From Kribbella pratensis (GTDB lineage: Bacteria; Actinomycetota; Actinomycetes; Propionibacteriales; Kribbellaceae): a DNA stretch of 64,000 nt. How positions within the stretch are numbered: position 1 is the stretch's first letter; each line of letters starts with the position of its first letter. The notes beneath the pieces were generated by a model. The model saw only the letters and a list, made by a program, of their open reading frames with translations. It was not told where the DNA came from and did not search any database. The position numbers and the translations under genes were made by a program. The stretch spans positions 2,501,134 to 2,565,133 of the forward strand of contig NZ_SODU01000001.1 of assembly GCF_004366075.1 (NCBI RefSeq), read 5' to 3'. Shown in pieces: positions 43,258 to 51,663 of the stretch.

Positions 43258-43271
43258 GCAACGTCCGTTGC
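43258..43271. promoter_or_regulatory. TetR operator candidate
   Basis: GCAACG-TC-CGTTGC, 6-bp arms with a two-base centre, lies between the divergent MFS (43216) and TetR (43287) starts, 15 bp before the TetR ATG. A weaker GTAG-TG-CTAC repeat is nearby. Confidence 0.55.
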
Positions 43272-43286
43272 AATACAATCGGGTTC

Positions 43287-43904
43287 ATGGATGCTGGGAC
43301 GACGCGGAGCCGGAACCGGCGCGGGCAGGGCGAGCTCCTGCGGCGCGAGATCATCGACGCCGCACTGCGGATGCTGAACGAGCTCGGCGACGACGAGGCA
43401 CTCTCCTTGCGCGCGGTCGCGCGCGAGGTGGGGATCGCAGCGACCTCGGTGTACATCCACTTCACCGATCGGGATGAGCTCGTCTTCGCGGCGCTCGAGC
43501 AGTCCACCGCCGACCTGCTGCGCGACCTCGAGCAGGCCGAAGCGAGCGGCGGCGACGATCCGGTACGCCGGCTACGCGCGCGACTCCTGTTCCTCGGCAG
43601 CTGGACACGCGAGTACGCCGGTCTGTACAAGGTGCTGCACGAGAGCACTCTGAACCGGCGGATGCATCTGGTCTTCAAGGAGGAGCTGTCGGTCCGCGCG
43701 ATCGCCGCCGTTCAGGCCTGCATGGACGCGGGGCTCGCGCCGACGGACGACGCGGCGGCCGTGGCGCTCGACCTGCGCTCGGCGGTGCACGGCGCGGTCT
43801 CGATCCGCATCAACGAGCCGGAGGCCGATCTACCGCCCCTGGAGGAGCAGGTCGATCGATTTCTGCGCAAGCTGGTTGGCGTATCAATCGAACATGTGTT
43901 CTAA
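43287..43904 (+). CDS. TetR family transcriptional repressor
   Basis: A 205-residue regulator with an N-terminal TetR HTH (EIIDAALRMLNELGDDEALS, then LRAVAREVGIAATSVYIHF) and a helical ligand-binding domain including LGSWTREYAGLYKVLHES. It very probably represses the divergent MFS exporter and itself through the palindrome at 43258-43271, released by a drug. It is followed on the same strand by the Lys/Ala-rich protein, with 40 bp between. Confidence 0.93.
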   Translation: MDAGTTRSRNRRGQGELLRREIIDAALRMLNELGDDEALSLRAVAREVGIAATSVYIHFTDRDELVFAALEQSTADLLRDLEQAEASGGDDPVRRLRARLLFLGSWTREYAGLYKVLHESTLNRRMHLVFKEELSVRAIAAVQACMDAGLAPTDDAAAVALDLRSAVHGAVSIRINEPEADLPPLEEQVDRFLRKLVGVSIEHVF

Positions 43905-43944
43905 TGGTCGTCCCGCGTCAGTCCCGAAGGAGATCGCCGCAACG

Positions 43945-44397
43945 ATGACCGTAGACACTCTGGCAGTTGAGACGCCGTCCGACCTCGCCGACACTCCCGA
44001 CCCGGCCAACCTGTCGACGGCCGCCCCCGAATCCCCTTCCACCCAGGAGCCGGACGCCCCGACGCCCGCGGAGCCCACCGAGGCCGTGAAGCCGAAGAAG
44101 GCGCCGGCCAAGAAGGCCGCGAGCAAGAAGACGAAAACCATTGAGCTGACGCTGACCGTCACCGGGACGGCGGACGGCGAGTGGCGCGCCGAGCTCAAGC
44201 AGGGCACGACGTACCTGGCCCGCGACCTGGCTGTCGCCGCGGCCGCCGTGTCGCGTGCGGCCAAGGAGCTGCACGAGGACCTGTCGACCCCGCTCGACGA
44301 GGTCATCGAGGAAGCCCGCGCCCAGCAGGCCGCCAAGGTCGCCGCCCTCGAAGCCGAACTGGAAGCCGCCCGCAAGGCCCTCGCCGACCTCGACTGA
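43945..44397 (+). CDS. Lys/Ala-rich-linker protein with C-terminal coiled coil (unknown)
   Basis: A 150-residue protein in three parts. Residues 1-47 are acidic and Pro/Thr-rich. Residues 48-63 are a basic histone-H1-like segment (KPKKAPAKKAASKKTK). From 64 on a compact domain (IELTLTVTGTADGEWRAELK) leads to a charged helix (AQQAAKVAALEAELEAARKA) predicted to form a coiled coil. It may be a nucleic-acid- or nucleoid-associated protein; similar actinobacterial proteins are annotated as DUF only. AAGGAG lies 12 bases before the ATG, a rather long gap. Moderately sure it is a real gene. Confidence 0.65.
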   Translation: MTVDTLAVETPSDLADTPDPANLSTAAPESPSTQEPDAPTPAEPTEAVKPKKAPAKKAASKKTKTIELTLTVTGTADGEWRAELKQGTTYLARDLAVAAAAVSRAAKELHEDLSTPLDEVIEEARAQQAAKVAALEAELEAARKALADLD

Positions 44398-44475
44398 GGC
44401 CAGCTGAGTCCTGCCTGATCCCGACGAACAGGCTCCCCGTGGTCGGTCACCTTCCCTGATCGACCATGGGCAGGT

Positions 44476-44640
44476 GGGTCCTGTCTGGTGATGCAGCGCC
44501 GTCGCGAGGAGGTGCTCGGTGCGGTGCATCGGCGTGCGGGGGCGAAGGTCTCGATGCGGAGCATCGTGGCCTTTGCACCCGTGCGGCGAGGTGCCGTGCC
44601 GAGTGCCCCGCAGTAGGCGCTGGATCACCAGACAGGACCC
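44476..44640. repeat. 165-bp palindromic repeat element, copy 2 (long form)
   Basis: The 25-bp ends (44476-44500 and 44616-44640, outer end GGGTCCTGTCTGGTGAT) are inverted repeats with one mismatch. The right part shares GAGTGCCCCGCAGTAGGCG with the 70-bp element at 14492-14561. About 95 additional bases form several GC-rich hairpins. No coding capacity for a transposase. Confidence 0.75.
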
Positions 44641-44645
44641 TCGTG

Positions 44646-44690
44646 CAGAACCCGTCCGCGACCGTGTGAGGTGGTTGCGGACGGGTTCTG
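44646..44690 (-). terminator. Terminator of the SDR/ADH operon
   Basis: CAGAACCCGTCCGC (44646-44659) pairs perfectly with GCGGACGGGTTCTG (44677-44690), extended by four more pairs including one G-U. It lies 19 bp past the dehydrogenase stop codon on the minus strand; no U-tract, as is common in actinobacteria. Confidence 0.7.
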
Positions 44691-44708
44691 GAAACTCAGT
44701 CGGGCTGC

Positions 44709-45722
44709 CTACTCGGGCTGCGTCTGCAGGACGATGCGGAGGTTTGCCTTGGGCTGGTGCTGCCAGGCTTCCTCGGCCTGCTCGAGCGGGTAGGTCTCGA
44801 TGATCGGCCGGACGTTCTTCAGGACCGCGAAGTTCAAGGTGTCCTCGGAGTCCTGAGCAACGCCGGAGTACCAACCGGACACCGACAACCGCCCGTCGGC
44901 GAGCACGTGACCAGTCACCTGGATCGGATCGCTGCCTTCCAGAACGATCAGCTGACCATTCGGTCGCAGGCCCTTCACCAGGTCCGACTGAAGCTCCCCG
45001 CGAGACACCGTCTCGAGAATCGCGGCCGCACCGCCGAGCGCTTTCAGCGCTTCACCGGCGTCACCCTCGGTGCTGTCGATGTACTCGTCCGCCCCGAGCT
45101 GCCGGGCGAGCTTCTCCTTGTCCCGTCCGCGATTGATCGCGACCGTCCGGAAGCCCATCTTGTCGGCGAACTGGATCGCCAGATGGCCGACCCCGCCGAC
45201 TCCCTGCACCGCGACCGTGTCACCCGGCCCGGCGTGCGCGTGCCGGAGCGCGTTGAACGCGGTGATCCCGCCACACATCAACGGCGCCGCCTCCTCGAAG
45301 GACAGGCCCTCCGGGATCCGCGCCACCGCGTCCTGCGGCACCACCAGGTACTCGGCGTACCCGCCGTCGTACGACGTCCCGACGATCGTCCGGCTGACGC
45401 AGTTCGTGAAGTCGCCGCGCCGGCAGAACTCGCAGGTGAAGTCGACGCCGCCGGACCAGCCCACGCCGACCCGCTGCCCGGCCTCCCAGACCGTGACCCC
45501 GGCGCCGACCGCGTCCACGACGCCGGCGATCTCGTGGCCGGGGATCCGCGGCAGCGTCGTACCGAAGAGCGCGTTCCGCGGGATCGCGTCACCGCCGCAG
45601 ATTCCGCAGGCGTACACCTTGACCCGGATCTGCCCTTCCGCGGGCTCCGGGATCGGTACGTCGGTGACGACGAACGGACCGCCCGCCTGCTGGACCTGGG
45701 CCGCACGCATTGTTCCAGTCAT
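44709..45722 (-). CDS. Zinc-dependent alcohol dehydrogenase (AdhP-like)
   Basis: A 337-residue medium-chain dehydrogenase. Catalytic zinc ligands: Cys39 in CGICGGD and His63-Glu64 in PGHEIAG. The structural zinc loop shows Cys97, Cys100 and Cys108, while the first expected Cys is Asp94; Asp may still coordinate. The Rossmann motif is VQGVGGVGHLAIQFA. It follows the SDR gene by 15 bp in the same operon. Together they may oxidise an alcohol in two steps or serve unrelated substrates under one regulator. Confidence 0.9.
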   Translation of the reverse strand: MTGTMRAAQVQQAGGPFVVTDVPIPEPAEGQIRVKVYACGICGGDAIPRNALFGTTLPRIPGHEIAGVVDAVGAGVTVWEAGQRVGVGWSGGVDFTCEFCRRGDFTNCVSRTIVGTSYDGGYAEYLVVPQDAVARIPEGLSFEEAAPLMCGGITAFNALRHAHAGPGDTVAVQGVGGVGHLAIQFADKMGFRTVAINRGRDKEKLARQLGADEYIDSTEGDAGEALKALGGAAAILETVSRGELQSDLVKGLRPNGQLIVLEGSDPIQVTGHVLADGRLSVSGWYSGVAQDSEDTLNFAVLKNVRPIIETYPLEQAEEAWQHQPKANLRIVLQTQPE

Positions 45723-45737
45723 TGCTCTCCTCAGAGG

Positions 45738-46481
45738 TCAGTGCATTCCGCCGTCGGCGACGATCTGCTGCCCGGTGATCAGGCCGGCCTCGTCGCTCGC
45801 GAGGAACGCCGCGATACCGGCGACGTCCTCGGTGGTGCCCAGCCGGCCGATCGGCACCATCGCGACCAGGCTCTGCTTGTACTCGTCGTTCGCCGGGTCG
45901 GTGAAGATCCCGGCGCCGTCGATCGGGCCCGGGACGATCGTGTTCACGGTGATCCCGCGCGGTCCGAGCTCGAGCGCGAGCACGCGCGCCAGGTAGCCGG
46001 TCGCGACCTTGCTGGTGCCGTACAGGCCGACGCCCAACTGCGGGACTGTCGTGGTGTTCGACGAGATCGTGATGATGCGGCCGTTGTCCGCGATCCGCCG
46101 GGCCGCCTCGCGCAGCACGAAGTACGGGCCCTTGGTGTTGACCCGGAACAGCAGGTCGAAGTCCTCCTCGGTGACCTCGGCCACCGGGACGTTGACCTTC
46201 TCCATGCCGGCGTTCGCGACCACGATGTCGACCTGGCCGAACTCGTCGAGCGTCGCGTCGTACAGCCGCTGGATGCCGTCGACCTCGGACACGTCGGCGG
46301 CGACCGAGATCGCCCGGACACCGAGCGCCTTCGCGGCGTCGAGGACCTCGGCCGCGGCGGACTCGTCGCGGGAGTAGTTGACCACGACATTCGCGCCCTG
46401 GGCGGCGAGCCGGAGCAGGATCGCCCGTCCCAGTCCCTTCGACGAACCGGTGACGAGCGCCGTTCTCCCCTGCAGCGTCAT
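45738..46481 (-). CDS. Short-chain dehydrogenase/reductase (FabG-like)
   Basis: A 247-residue classical SDR. Cofactor motif VTGSSKGLGRAILLRLA (residues 10-26), NAG motif ANAGMEKVN, the active-site Ser in IITISSN, and YxxxK in YGTSKVATGY. The C-terminal ADGGMH is typical of FabG-like enzymes. NADP is likely from the SRD pattern after the second strand. ATG 46481 follows GGAGAAGG. It is divergent from a LysR gene with a perfect operator-like repeat between, so a LysR inducer probably switches this operon on. Confidence 0.92.
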   Translation of the reverse strand: MTLQGRTALVTGSSKGLGRAILLRLAAQGANVVVNYSRDESAAAEVLDAAKALGVRAISVAADVSEVDGIQRLYDATLDEFGQVDIVVANAGMEKVNVPVAEVTEEDFDLLFRVNTKGPYFVLREAARRIADNGRIITISSNTTTVPQLGVGLYGTSKVATGYLARVLALELGPRGITVNTIVPGPIDGAGIFTDPANDEYKQSLVAMVPIGRLGTTEDVAGIAAFLASDEAGLITGQQIVADGGMH

Positions 46482-46562
46482 CCTCTGCCTTCTCCCGTCA
46501 AGTGGCTTGTCTCGATCGTCCCGCCAGATCGGGCGGTGTGGAAACAGAGACTTCTTGGCGAG

Positions 46563-46583
46563 GGCACAACAGATCGTTGTGCC
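46563..46583. promoter_or_regulatory. LysR-type operator
   Basis: GGCACAAC-AGATC-GTTGTGCC is a perfect inverted repeat with 8-bp arms. It ends three bases before the LysR ATG at 46587 and 82 bp upstream of the SDR start. Autorepression of lysR together with activation of the SDR/ADH operon is the usual logic. Confidence 0.65.
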
Positions 46584-46586
46584 ACC

Positions 46587-47510
46587 ATGGGAGGCGTGGA
46601 TCTGAGCTTGCGGCTGTTGCAGTCGCTCGAGGCCGTCGCCGCGGAAGGCAGCATGACGCGGGCCGCGCGGACCCTCAACCTGACGCAGCAGGCGGTCAGC
46701 GGACAGATCCGGCAACTGGAGCGCGTGGTCGGTACGCCGCTGGTCGAGCGGCGCCCGACCGGGATCGAGCTGACCGCGGCCGGGGAGGTCGTGCTCAAGC
46801 AAGGCGCGGCGCTGCTGTCGTCGGCGCAGGCCATGGTGGCCGAAGCGCGGCTGGCGGCGGCCGGGCGACCGGATCCGCTACGGATCGCGTTCAAGGCGCA
46901 GAGTACGGCGCATTTCATGCCGGCGGTCGAGGCCGCGCTCCGGCAGGAGGCGCCCGAGCTCGAGCTCCGGCCGATCGCGTCGCACACGCTGCCGGACGAG
47001 ATCGACGCGCTGATCGAGGGGCGGGCCGACGCGGCGTTCCTGTGGCTGCCGATCGGGGACGATCCGCGGTTCACGATCCATCCGCTGATGCCGGAGGACC
47101 GCTGGGTCGCGCTGCCGCCCGGGCATCCGCTGGAGTCGCGAACGACGCTGCGGATCGCGGACCTCGCCGACGTACCGGTCATCGGCCCTCGGGACGGGAT
47201 GCCCGCGGCCGTGGTCGACTTCTGGTTCATCGATCCGCGCCCGGACGGCACCCGCGCGCTCTTCGGACCGCAGGCCCGGACGCCCGAAGAGTGCCTGCAC
47301 CTGGTGGCGGCGGGTCACGGCTGCTGGATCGCGCCGGCCTCCACGGTCACGTACTTCGCGCATCCGCGACTCACCTGGCTGCCGCTCGTCGACGCCGAGC
47401 CGAACGTACTCGCCCTGATCTGGCCCAAGCACAGCGCGAACCCGATGCTCCACCTGCTCCTGGAACAGACCCGGCACGCCCTCAAGACCTTGCCGACAGC
47501 AACAACCTGA
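46587..47510 (+). CDS. LysR family transcriptional regulator
   Basis: A 307-residue LTTR. The N-terminal HTH spans residues 5-60 (LRLLQSLEAVAAEGSMTRAA, then RTLNLTQQAVSGQIRQLERV), and a PBP2-like effector domain follows from about residue 90. It is divergent from the SDR/ADH operon. The frame extends far upstream without a stop codon, antisense to that operon, but the HTH fixes the start near 46587 (GTG at 46596 is the alternative). Confidence 0.92.
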   Translation: MGGVDLSLRLLQSLEAVAAEGSMTRAARTLNLTQQAVSGQIRQLERVVGTPLVERRPTGIELTAAGEVVLKQGAALLSSAQAMVAEARLAAAGRPDPLRIAFKAQSTAHFMPAVEAALRQEAPELELRPIASHTLPDEIDALIEGRADAAFLWLPIGDDPRFTIHPLMPEDRWVALPPGHPLESRTTLRIADLADVPVIGPRDGMPAAVVDFWFIDPRPDGTRALFGPQARTPEECLHLVAAGHGCWIAPASTVTYFAHPRLTWLPLVDAEPNVLALIWPKHSANPMLHLLLEQTRHALKTLPTATT

Positions 47511-47691
47511 CCGGCTCCGGGCGGTCGGCGCCCCGACCGTCGAACGGGGAATGAACGGGATGTGACGGAAACGGCACGCCGAAGTGGTGGGCGGGGGTGC
47601 TGGGTTGGCCTTACCGTGGGTGACCTGGGCCGGGTCGGTGGGCCTTGATCTGGTCGAGGGGTTTGGCCGCTCCGGGGTGAGAAGGGGTCAG

Positions 47692-48228
47692 ATGAGCACT
47701 TTCCAGGACTTGGGTTCGCTGCTGATGGTGCGCGGCGCCGACGAGATCGACCACGCGGGCGGAAGCCTGTACGTCCACTTGCACCGCGTGGCCAAGCGCC
47801 TCAGCTCCCTCGGTGCGTCCGACACCCTGGTGCTGGCAGGCCTCGCCCACGCTGCGTACGGGACCGACGGCTTCCCGACCCACCTCTTCGACTGGCAGAC
47901 CGAGCGCCCGGTCCTGGAGGCGGTGATCGGCCCCGAGGCCGAGCTGATCGTCTACCGGTACGGCGCCTGCGACCGGGAGACCACCTGGCGCGACCTCGCC
48001 GAGCACCGCACCGTGGCGGACCGCTTCACCGGTACGTCGGAGGAGCTCGGCACCGAGGACCTCCGCGACTTCGTCGACCTGACGATCGTCAACGAGCTCG
48101 ACGTCCTCGACCACGATGCGGAACGTGCCCCCGAGCTGCGCGCGTTCCTCCAGGAACAGATCCCGCGCTGGCAGTCCCTCGCCTCCCCCGCGGTCCTCAC
48201 CGAGTCCCAGCGCATCCTCCAGCTGTGA
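47692..48228 (+). CDS. DUF6817-like HD-fold protein
   Basis: A 178-residue protein. The segment HAGGSLYVHLHRVAKRLSSL, then AGLAHAAYGTDGFPTHLFDW resembles HD-like DUF6817 proteins, which have scattered His residues in the metal-binding region. Its activity is unknown. AAGGGG precedes the ATG at 47692 by about six bases; upstream frame sequence is low-complexity. It is followed after 28 bp by a hydrolase gene on the same strand, probably co-transcribed. Confidence 0.72.
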   Translation: MSTFQDLGSLLMVRGADEIDHAGGSLYVHLHRVAKRLSSLGASDTLVLAGLAHAAYGTDGFPTHLFDWQTERPVLEAVIGPEAELIVYRYGACDRETTWRDLAEHRTVADRFTGTSEELGTEDLRDFVDLTIVNELDVLDHDAERAPELRAFLQEQIPRWQSLASPAVLTESQRILQL

Positions 48229-48256
48229 CAAACAGGAGCCTGCAAAACTAGGAGCT

Positions 48257-49186
48257 GTGAAACGGTTCCTGTGGCGGGGGTTCTTGGGACTTCTCGGGCT
48301 CTGGCTGGTCGTCACCGCGGCATCTCTCGGCTACAACCTCGTCACCAACGGAACCGCGGCACCACCACCGGGCCTCAAGTACGTGCAGGCCGGCGACGTC
48401 CACACCCGTTACGGCACCTGGGGTACGTCGGGAGCACCCGTCGTACTCGTGCACGGGTCAGCGGAGTCCGTCGACACGTGGTCGCGGCTGGTACCGCTGC
48501 TCGCCACCAACCATCGCGTGTACGCGTACGACATCACCGGATACGGGTACTCCGAGCGCAAGGCGCCGTACACGATCGAGCATCTCGCGGCGCAGCTGCT
48601 CGGCTTCCTGGACGCCATGCACCTCGGTGGTCCGGGTGAGCCGCGGCCGATCCTGGTCGGGCACTCGCTCGGCGCCGGGATCGCGGCCGAGGCGACCCTG
48701 GAGGCGCCGGACCGGATCGGCGGGATCATGTTCCTCGACGGTGACGGGTTGCCGTTGCCGGGCGGGCAGGCCGGGCCGCCGCGGTGGCTGATCGTCCCGC
48801 CGTACCGGACGTCGCTGTTCCGGCTGGTGCTCGACCAGGGCTGGCTGCTGAAGAAGATCTACAACAACGTCTGCTCCCCCGACTGCCCGGAGATGGTGGT
48901 CGACGACTGGACCCGGCCGTTCCGGCAGCCCGGCGCCGAGAAGGCGGTCTGGCAGATGACCGCCCACGGCATCCCCGCGGTCGCACCCGAGCGGCTGGCG
49001 AAGCTGAGCGCTCTGACACTTCCCAAAGCGGTCGTTTTCGGCGTCGACGACACGAACGGCGGTAACGCGGTCGAGACCGCGACCCGCATCGGCGCCCCCG
49101 CGCCGACGCTGATCCCGAAGGCCAACCACCTCACGCCGATCTCGCACCCGGCCGAGGTGGCGGCCGCGATCAACACACTTCGCTGA
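48257..49186 (+). CDS. Membrane-anchored alpha/beta hydrolase
   Basis: A 309-residue hydrolase. An N-terminal hydrophobic segment (residues 5-27, LWRGFLGLLGLWLVVTAASL) suggests a signal anchor facing outside. The oxyanion motif is VLVHGSAESVDTW, the nucleophile Ser is in LVGHSLGAGIAAE, and the His is in KANHLTPISHP. A two-Cys region (CSPDC) could form a disulfide. Substrate unknown. GTG 48257 follows AGGAG closely. Confidence 0.87.
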   Translation: MKRFLWRGFLGLLGLWLVVTAASLGYNLVTNGTAAPPPGLKYVQAGDVHTRYGTWGTSGAPVVLVHGSAESVDTWSRLVPLLATNHRVYAYDITGYGYSERKAPYTIEHLAAQLLGFLDAMHLGGPGEPRPILVGHSLGAGIAAEATLEAPDRIGGIMFLDGDGLPLPGGQAGPPRWLIVPPYRTSLFRLVLDQGWLLKKIYNNVCSPDCPEMVVDDWTRPFRQPGAEKAVWQMTAHGIPAVAPERLAKLSALTLPKAVVFGVDDTNGGNAVETATRIGAPAPTLIPKANHLTPISHPAEVAAAINTLR

Positions 49187-49232
49187 TCGCAGATTTCTGG
49201 AAATCCGGCGGCCGCCGACGGATGATCGGGGT

Positions 49233-49640
49233 ATGGCCCGTTACGAAGTGGTTGCGCGCGCGAAGCCCGATCGTCGACTGTCCGACGCCGACTACATCGA
49301 CCTCGCCCTGAACTCGTGGTCCTTGGACAAGGGCCTGCGGTTCCAGCGGATCGAGGATCTGCCGGACGGGTCGATCGCGGTCGTCCTGCAGCAGAAGATG
49401 TCGCCGCGCAAGCACGACACGGCCTGCGACCTGGCGAACCGGAGCCTGGCCCAGCTCGGCATCCCGGCCAGCCAGGTCCAGCAGATCGACCTGCACCGGA
49501 TGACCCGCAAGGGCGGCCGCGCGCTGGTCCGCTCGTGGGTCGGCCCCAACAACCCGCCGGGCCCCGGCACCGCCGGCGACCGCGAGCCCCGGCGTCCGAA
49601 GCCGACGCCGCCGCACCTGCAGGCCTACCTCAAGGAGTGA
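49233..49640 (+). CDS. Conserved-looking small protein (135 aa), unknown
   Basis: No family recognised. An alpha/beta first part (MARYEVVARAKPDRRLSDAD, then IDLALNSWSLDKGLRF) leads to a Pro/Arg-rich tail after residue 105. Codon position bias and a clean ATG support a real gene. It is 46 bp downstream of the hydrolase on the same strand and overlaps the convergent PIG-L gene by 11 bp. Confidence 0.6.
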   Translation: MARYEVVARAKPDRRLSDADYIDLALNSWSLDKGLRFQRIEDLPDGSIAVVLQQKMSPRKHDTACDLANRSLAQLGIPASQVQQIDLHRMTRKGGRALVRSWVGPNNPPGPGTAGDREPRRPKPTPPHLQAYLKE

Positions 49641-50352
49641 AGACCTCGAACCGGGTGCCGTACTTCGTGCCCAGCTGGGCACCGGCCGGGCGTGAGGTGC
49701 CTTCGAGGAACTCCTCTGGGTCGAAGTGCGGCCAGTTCAGCCCGTCGATGTAGGCCTTGTGCGCCTTCAGCGACTGCACTCCCACGTCGAACGTGTCAGT
49801 GGTGTCCGCCCCGTGCCGCGCGGCGGGTGACCCGGCCGCCCAGACCTGCCGTACGCCGTCCCACTTGTCGCCGGCGTCCGGGAAGATCCACCGGTTCGCG
49901 GCGTCCCGGACCGCGTCGAGCGTGGCGCGGCCGGTGTTGATGTGGTCGGCCTGGTTCAGCAGGACGTCGCCGTCCCAGGTGTCGCGGAAGTTGTTCGTGA
50001 TGACGATCTCCGGCTGGTGCCGGCGGATCACGGCGGCGATCACGCGGCGGAGCGCCACGCCGTACTCGATGGTGCCGTCAGGCTGGCCCAGGAACTCGAC
50101 CGCGGAGACGCCGACGATCCGGGACGACTCGATCTGCTCGGCCTCGCGCAGCGGGCCGGACTCGGCCGGGTCGACGCCGTCGATCCCCGCCTCGCCGGAG
50201 GTCAGCAGGCAGTACACGATCTGTTTGCCTTGTCCGGTCCAGCGCGCGATCGCGGCCGCCGTACCGAACTCCAGGTCGTCCGGGTGCGCGACCACGGCCA
50301 GCGCCTTCTGCCAGTCCTCGACCACGGGCTCCAGCCGTTCCACAATGCTCAT
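49630..50352 (-). CDS. PIG-L family deacetylase
   Basis: A 240-residue zinc hydrolase of the MshB/LmbE superfamily. The metal motif is VVAHPDDLEFG (His22, Asp24/25), the TSGEAG segment follows, and the second His is in NQADHINTGR. Family members deacetylate N-acetylglucosaminyl conjugates, for example in mycothiol or antibiotic synthesis. It is the last gene of an operon after the lactone oxidase (9-bp gap) and aldolase genes. The exact substrate is not clear. Confidence 0.9.
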   Translation of the reverse strand: MSIVERLEPVVEDWQKALAVVAHPDDLEFGTAAAIARWTGQGKQIVYCLLTSGEAGIDGVDPAESGPLREAEQIESSRIVGVSAVEFLGQPDGTIEYGVALRRVIAAVIRRHQPEIVITNNFRDTWDGDVLLNQADHINTGRATLDAVRDAANRWIFPDAGDKWDGVRQVWAAGSPAARHGADTTDTFDVGVQSLKAHKAYIDGLNWPHFDPEEFLEGTSRPAGAQLGTKYGTRFEVFTP

Positions 50353-50361
50353 GACCGCAGG

Positions 50362-51663
50362 CTAGTCCCCGAAGACCTGCCGGGTGTAGGCGTTGCCGAA
50401 CGTCCGCCGCGGATCCAGCCGGTCGCGGACCGCCAGGAAATCGTCGAAGCGCGGGTAGCGGCTGCGCAGGTCGTCCGCCGTGAGCGTGTGCAGCTTGCCC
50501 CAGTGCGGCCGGCCGCCGTAGTCGGCGACGATGTTCTCGAAGGCCCGGAAGTACGGGTCGTGCGGCAGCCGGTGGTACTGGTGGATCGCGACGTACGCCG
50601 TCTCGCGCCCGGACGCCGTGGACAGCCAGATGTCGTCCGGCGCGGCCACCCGGACCTCGATCGGGAACGGGATCCGCGACCCCGACGCGTCGATCCACGC
50701 CCGCAGCCGGCGGATCACGTCGACGACGTGCTCACGCGGCACGGCGTACTCCGACTCGCGGAAGATCACGTTCCGCTCGGAACAGAACACCTTGTACGAC
50801 GCGTCGACGTACTCCCGGGCCGACAGTGCGCGCGAGGCGAGCCGGTTGATCCGCGGCACCATCCCGGGCCGCCGGACCGCGAGCCGGTTGGTCAGCTCGA
50901 AGACCTTGTTCGACAGCAGTTCGTCGTCGATCCAGCCACGGATCCGGCCGACCGGCGAGGCGCCGACGCCCGGGGCGACCCGGTTGTTCCGCTTGGTGAG
51001 CGCGATCTCGGTGTGCGGGAACCAGTAGAACTCGAAGTGGTCGTTGCCGTCAGCAAGCTCATCGAACCCGTCGAGGACCTCGCCGAGCGGCAGCGGCATC
51101 TCCTGCGCGCGCAGCAGGAACGCCGGCACGCACTGCAGGGTCAGCGAACTGATCACGCCGAGCGCGCCGACCGAGACCCGGGCCGCGGCGAACACGTCCG
51201 GGTTCTCCTCGGCCGAGCAGTGCAGCACCGAGCCGTCCGCGGTGACCAGGTCGAGCGCGACGACCTGCGTGGCCAGACCGCCGAGCCGCGCGCCGGTCCC
51301 GTGCGTGCCGGTCGAGATCGCACCGGAGACGGTCTGCTTGTCGATGTCGCCGAGGTTGGCCATCGCCAGGTCGAACGCGGCCAGGCCCGCGTTCAGCTTC
51401 CGCAGTCCGGTGCCGGCACCGACCGTGACGCGGCCGGACTCCTTGTCGGCGTGGACGACCGAGGACAGTCCGTCCAGCCGGATCATCACCTGCTGCGGCA
51501 CCGAGCAGCCTGTGAACGAGTGCCCGGAACCGACCGCTTTGAGCTTCTTGCCCTGCTCGGCCGCGGATTTGACCGCGGCCGCGAGCTCGTCGGCCGAACC
51601 TGGTCGCAGGGTCTCGATCCCGGTCGCCGACTCGGTACCGGCCCAGTTCCGCCAGGTGCTCAT
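50362..51663 (-). CDS. FAD-binding sugar-lactone oxidase (ALO/GULO family)
   Basis: A 433-residue VAO-fold oxidase. The FAD region includes LKAVGSGHSFTGC and TVGAGTGLRKLNAGL, then GAISTGTHGTG, and the C-terminal ALO domain contains RPHWGKLHTLTADDLRS and DFLAVRDRLDPRRTFGN. Members oxidise D-arabinono-1,4-lactone, L-gulonolactone or alditols. It overlaps the aldolase-like gene by ATGA and precedes the PIG-L gene. The operon may process a sugar-derived or amino-sugar compound; that is inference. Confidence 0.9.
   Translation of the reverse strand: MSTWRNWAGTESATGIETLRPGSADELAAAVKSAAEQGKKLKAVGSGHSFTGCSVPQQVMIRLDGLSSVVHADKESGRVTVGAGTGLRKLNAGLAAFDLAMANLGDIDKQTVSGAISTGTHGTGARLGGLATQVVALDLVTADGSVLHCSAEENPDVFAAARVSVGALGVISSLTLQCVPAFLLRAQEMPLPLGEVLDGFDELADGNDHFEFYWFPHTEIALTKRNNRVAPGVGASPVGRIRGWIDDELLSNKVFELTNRLAVRRPGMVPRINRLASRALSAREYVDASYKVFCSERNVIFRESEYAVPREHVVDVIRRLRAWIDASGSRIPFPIEVRVAAPDDIWLSTASGRETAYVAIHQYHRLPHDPYFRAFENIVADYGGRPHWGKLHTLTADDLRSRYPRFDDFLAVRDRLDPRRTFGNAYTRQVFGD

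Larger units (their letters stand above)
44398..44708. other. 311-bp intergenic region with a repeat element and a terminator
   Basis: Between the convergent genes ending at 44397 and 44709. It holds the 165-bp repeat element (44476-44640) and directly beside it a strong hairpin (44646-44690). I see no coding sequence. Confidence 0.6.

Noticed and set aside
44757-46586. A long plus-strand open frame antisense to the ADH/SDR operon and joined to lysR
   Set aside because: High GC content leaves long stop-free antisense frames. Its sequence is Arg/Asp-rich without family similarity, and the minus-strand genes are clear enzymes. Only the part from 46587 is lysR.
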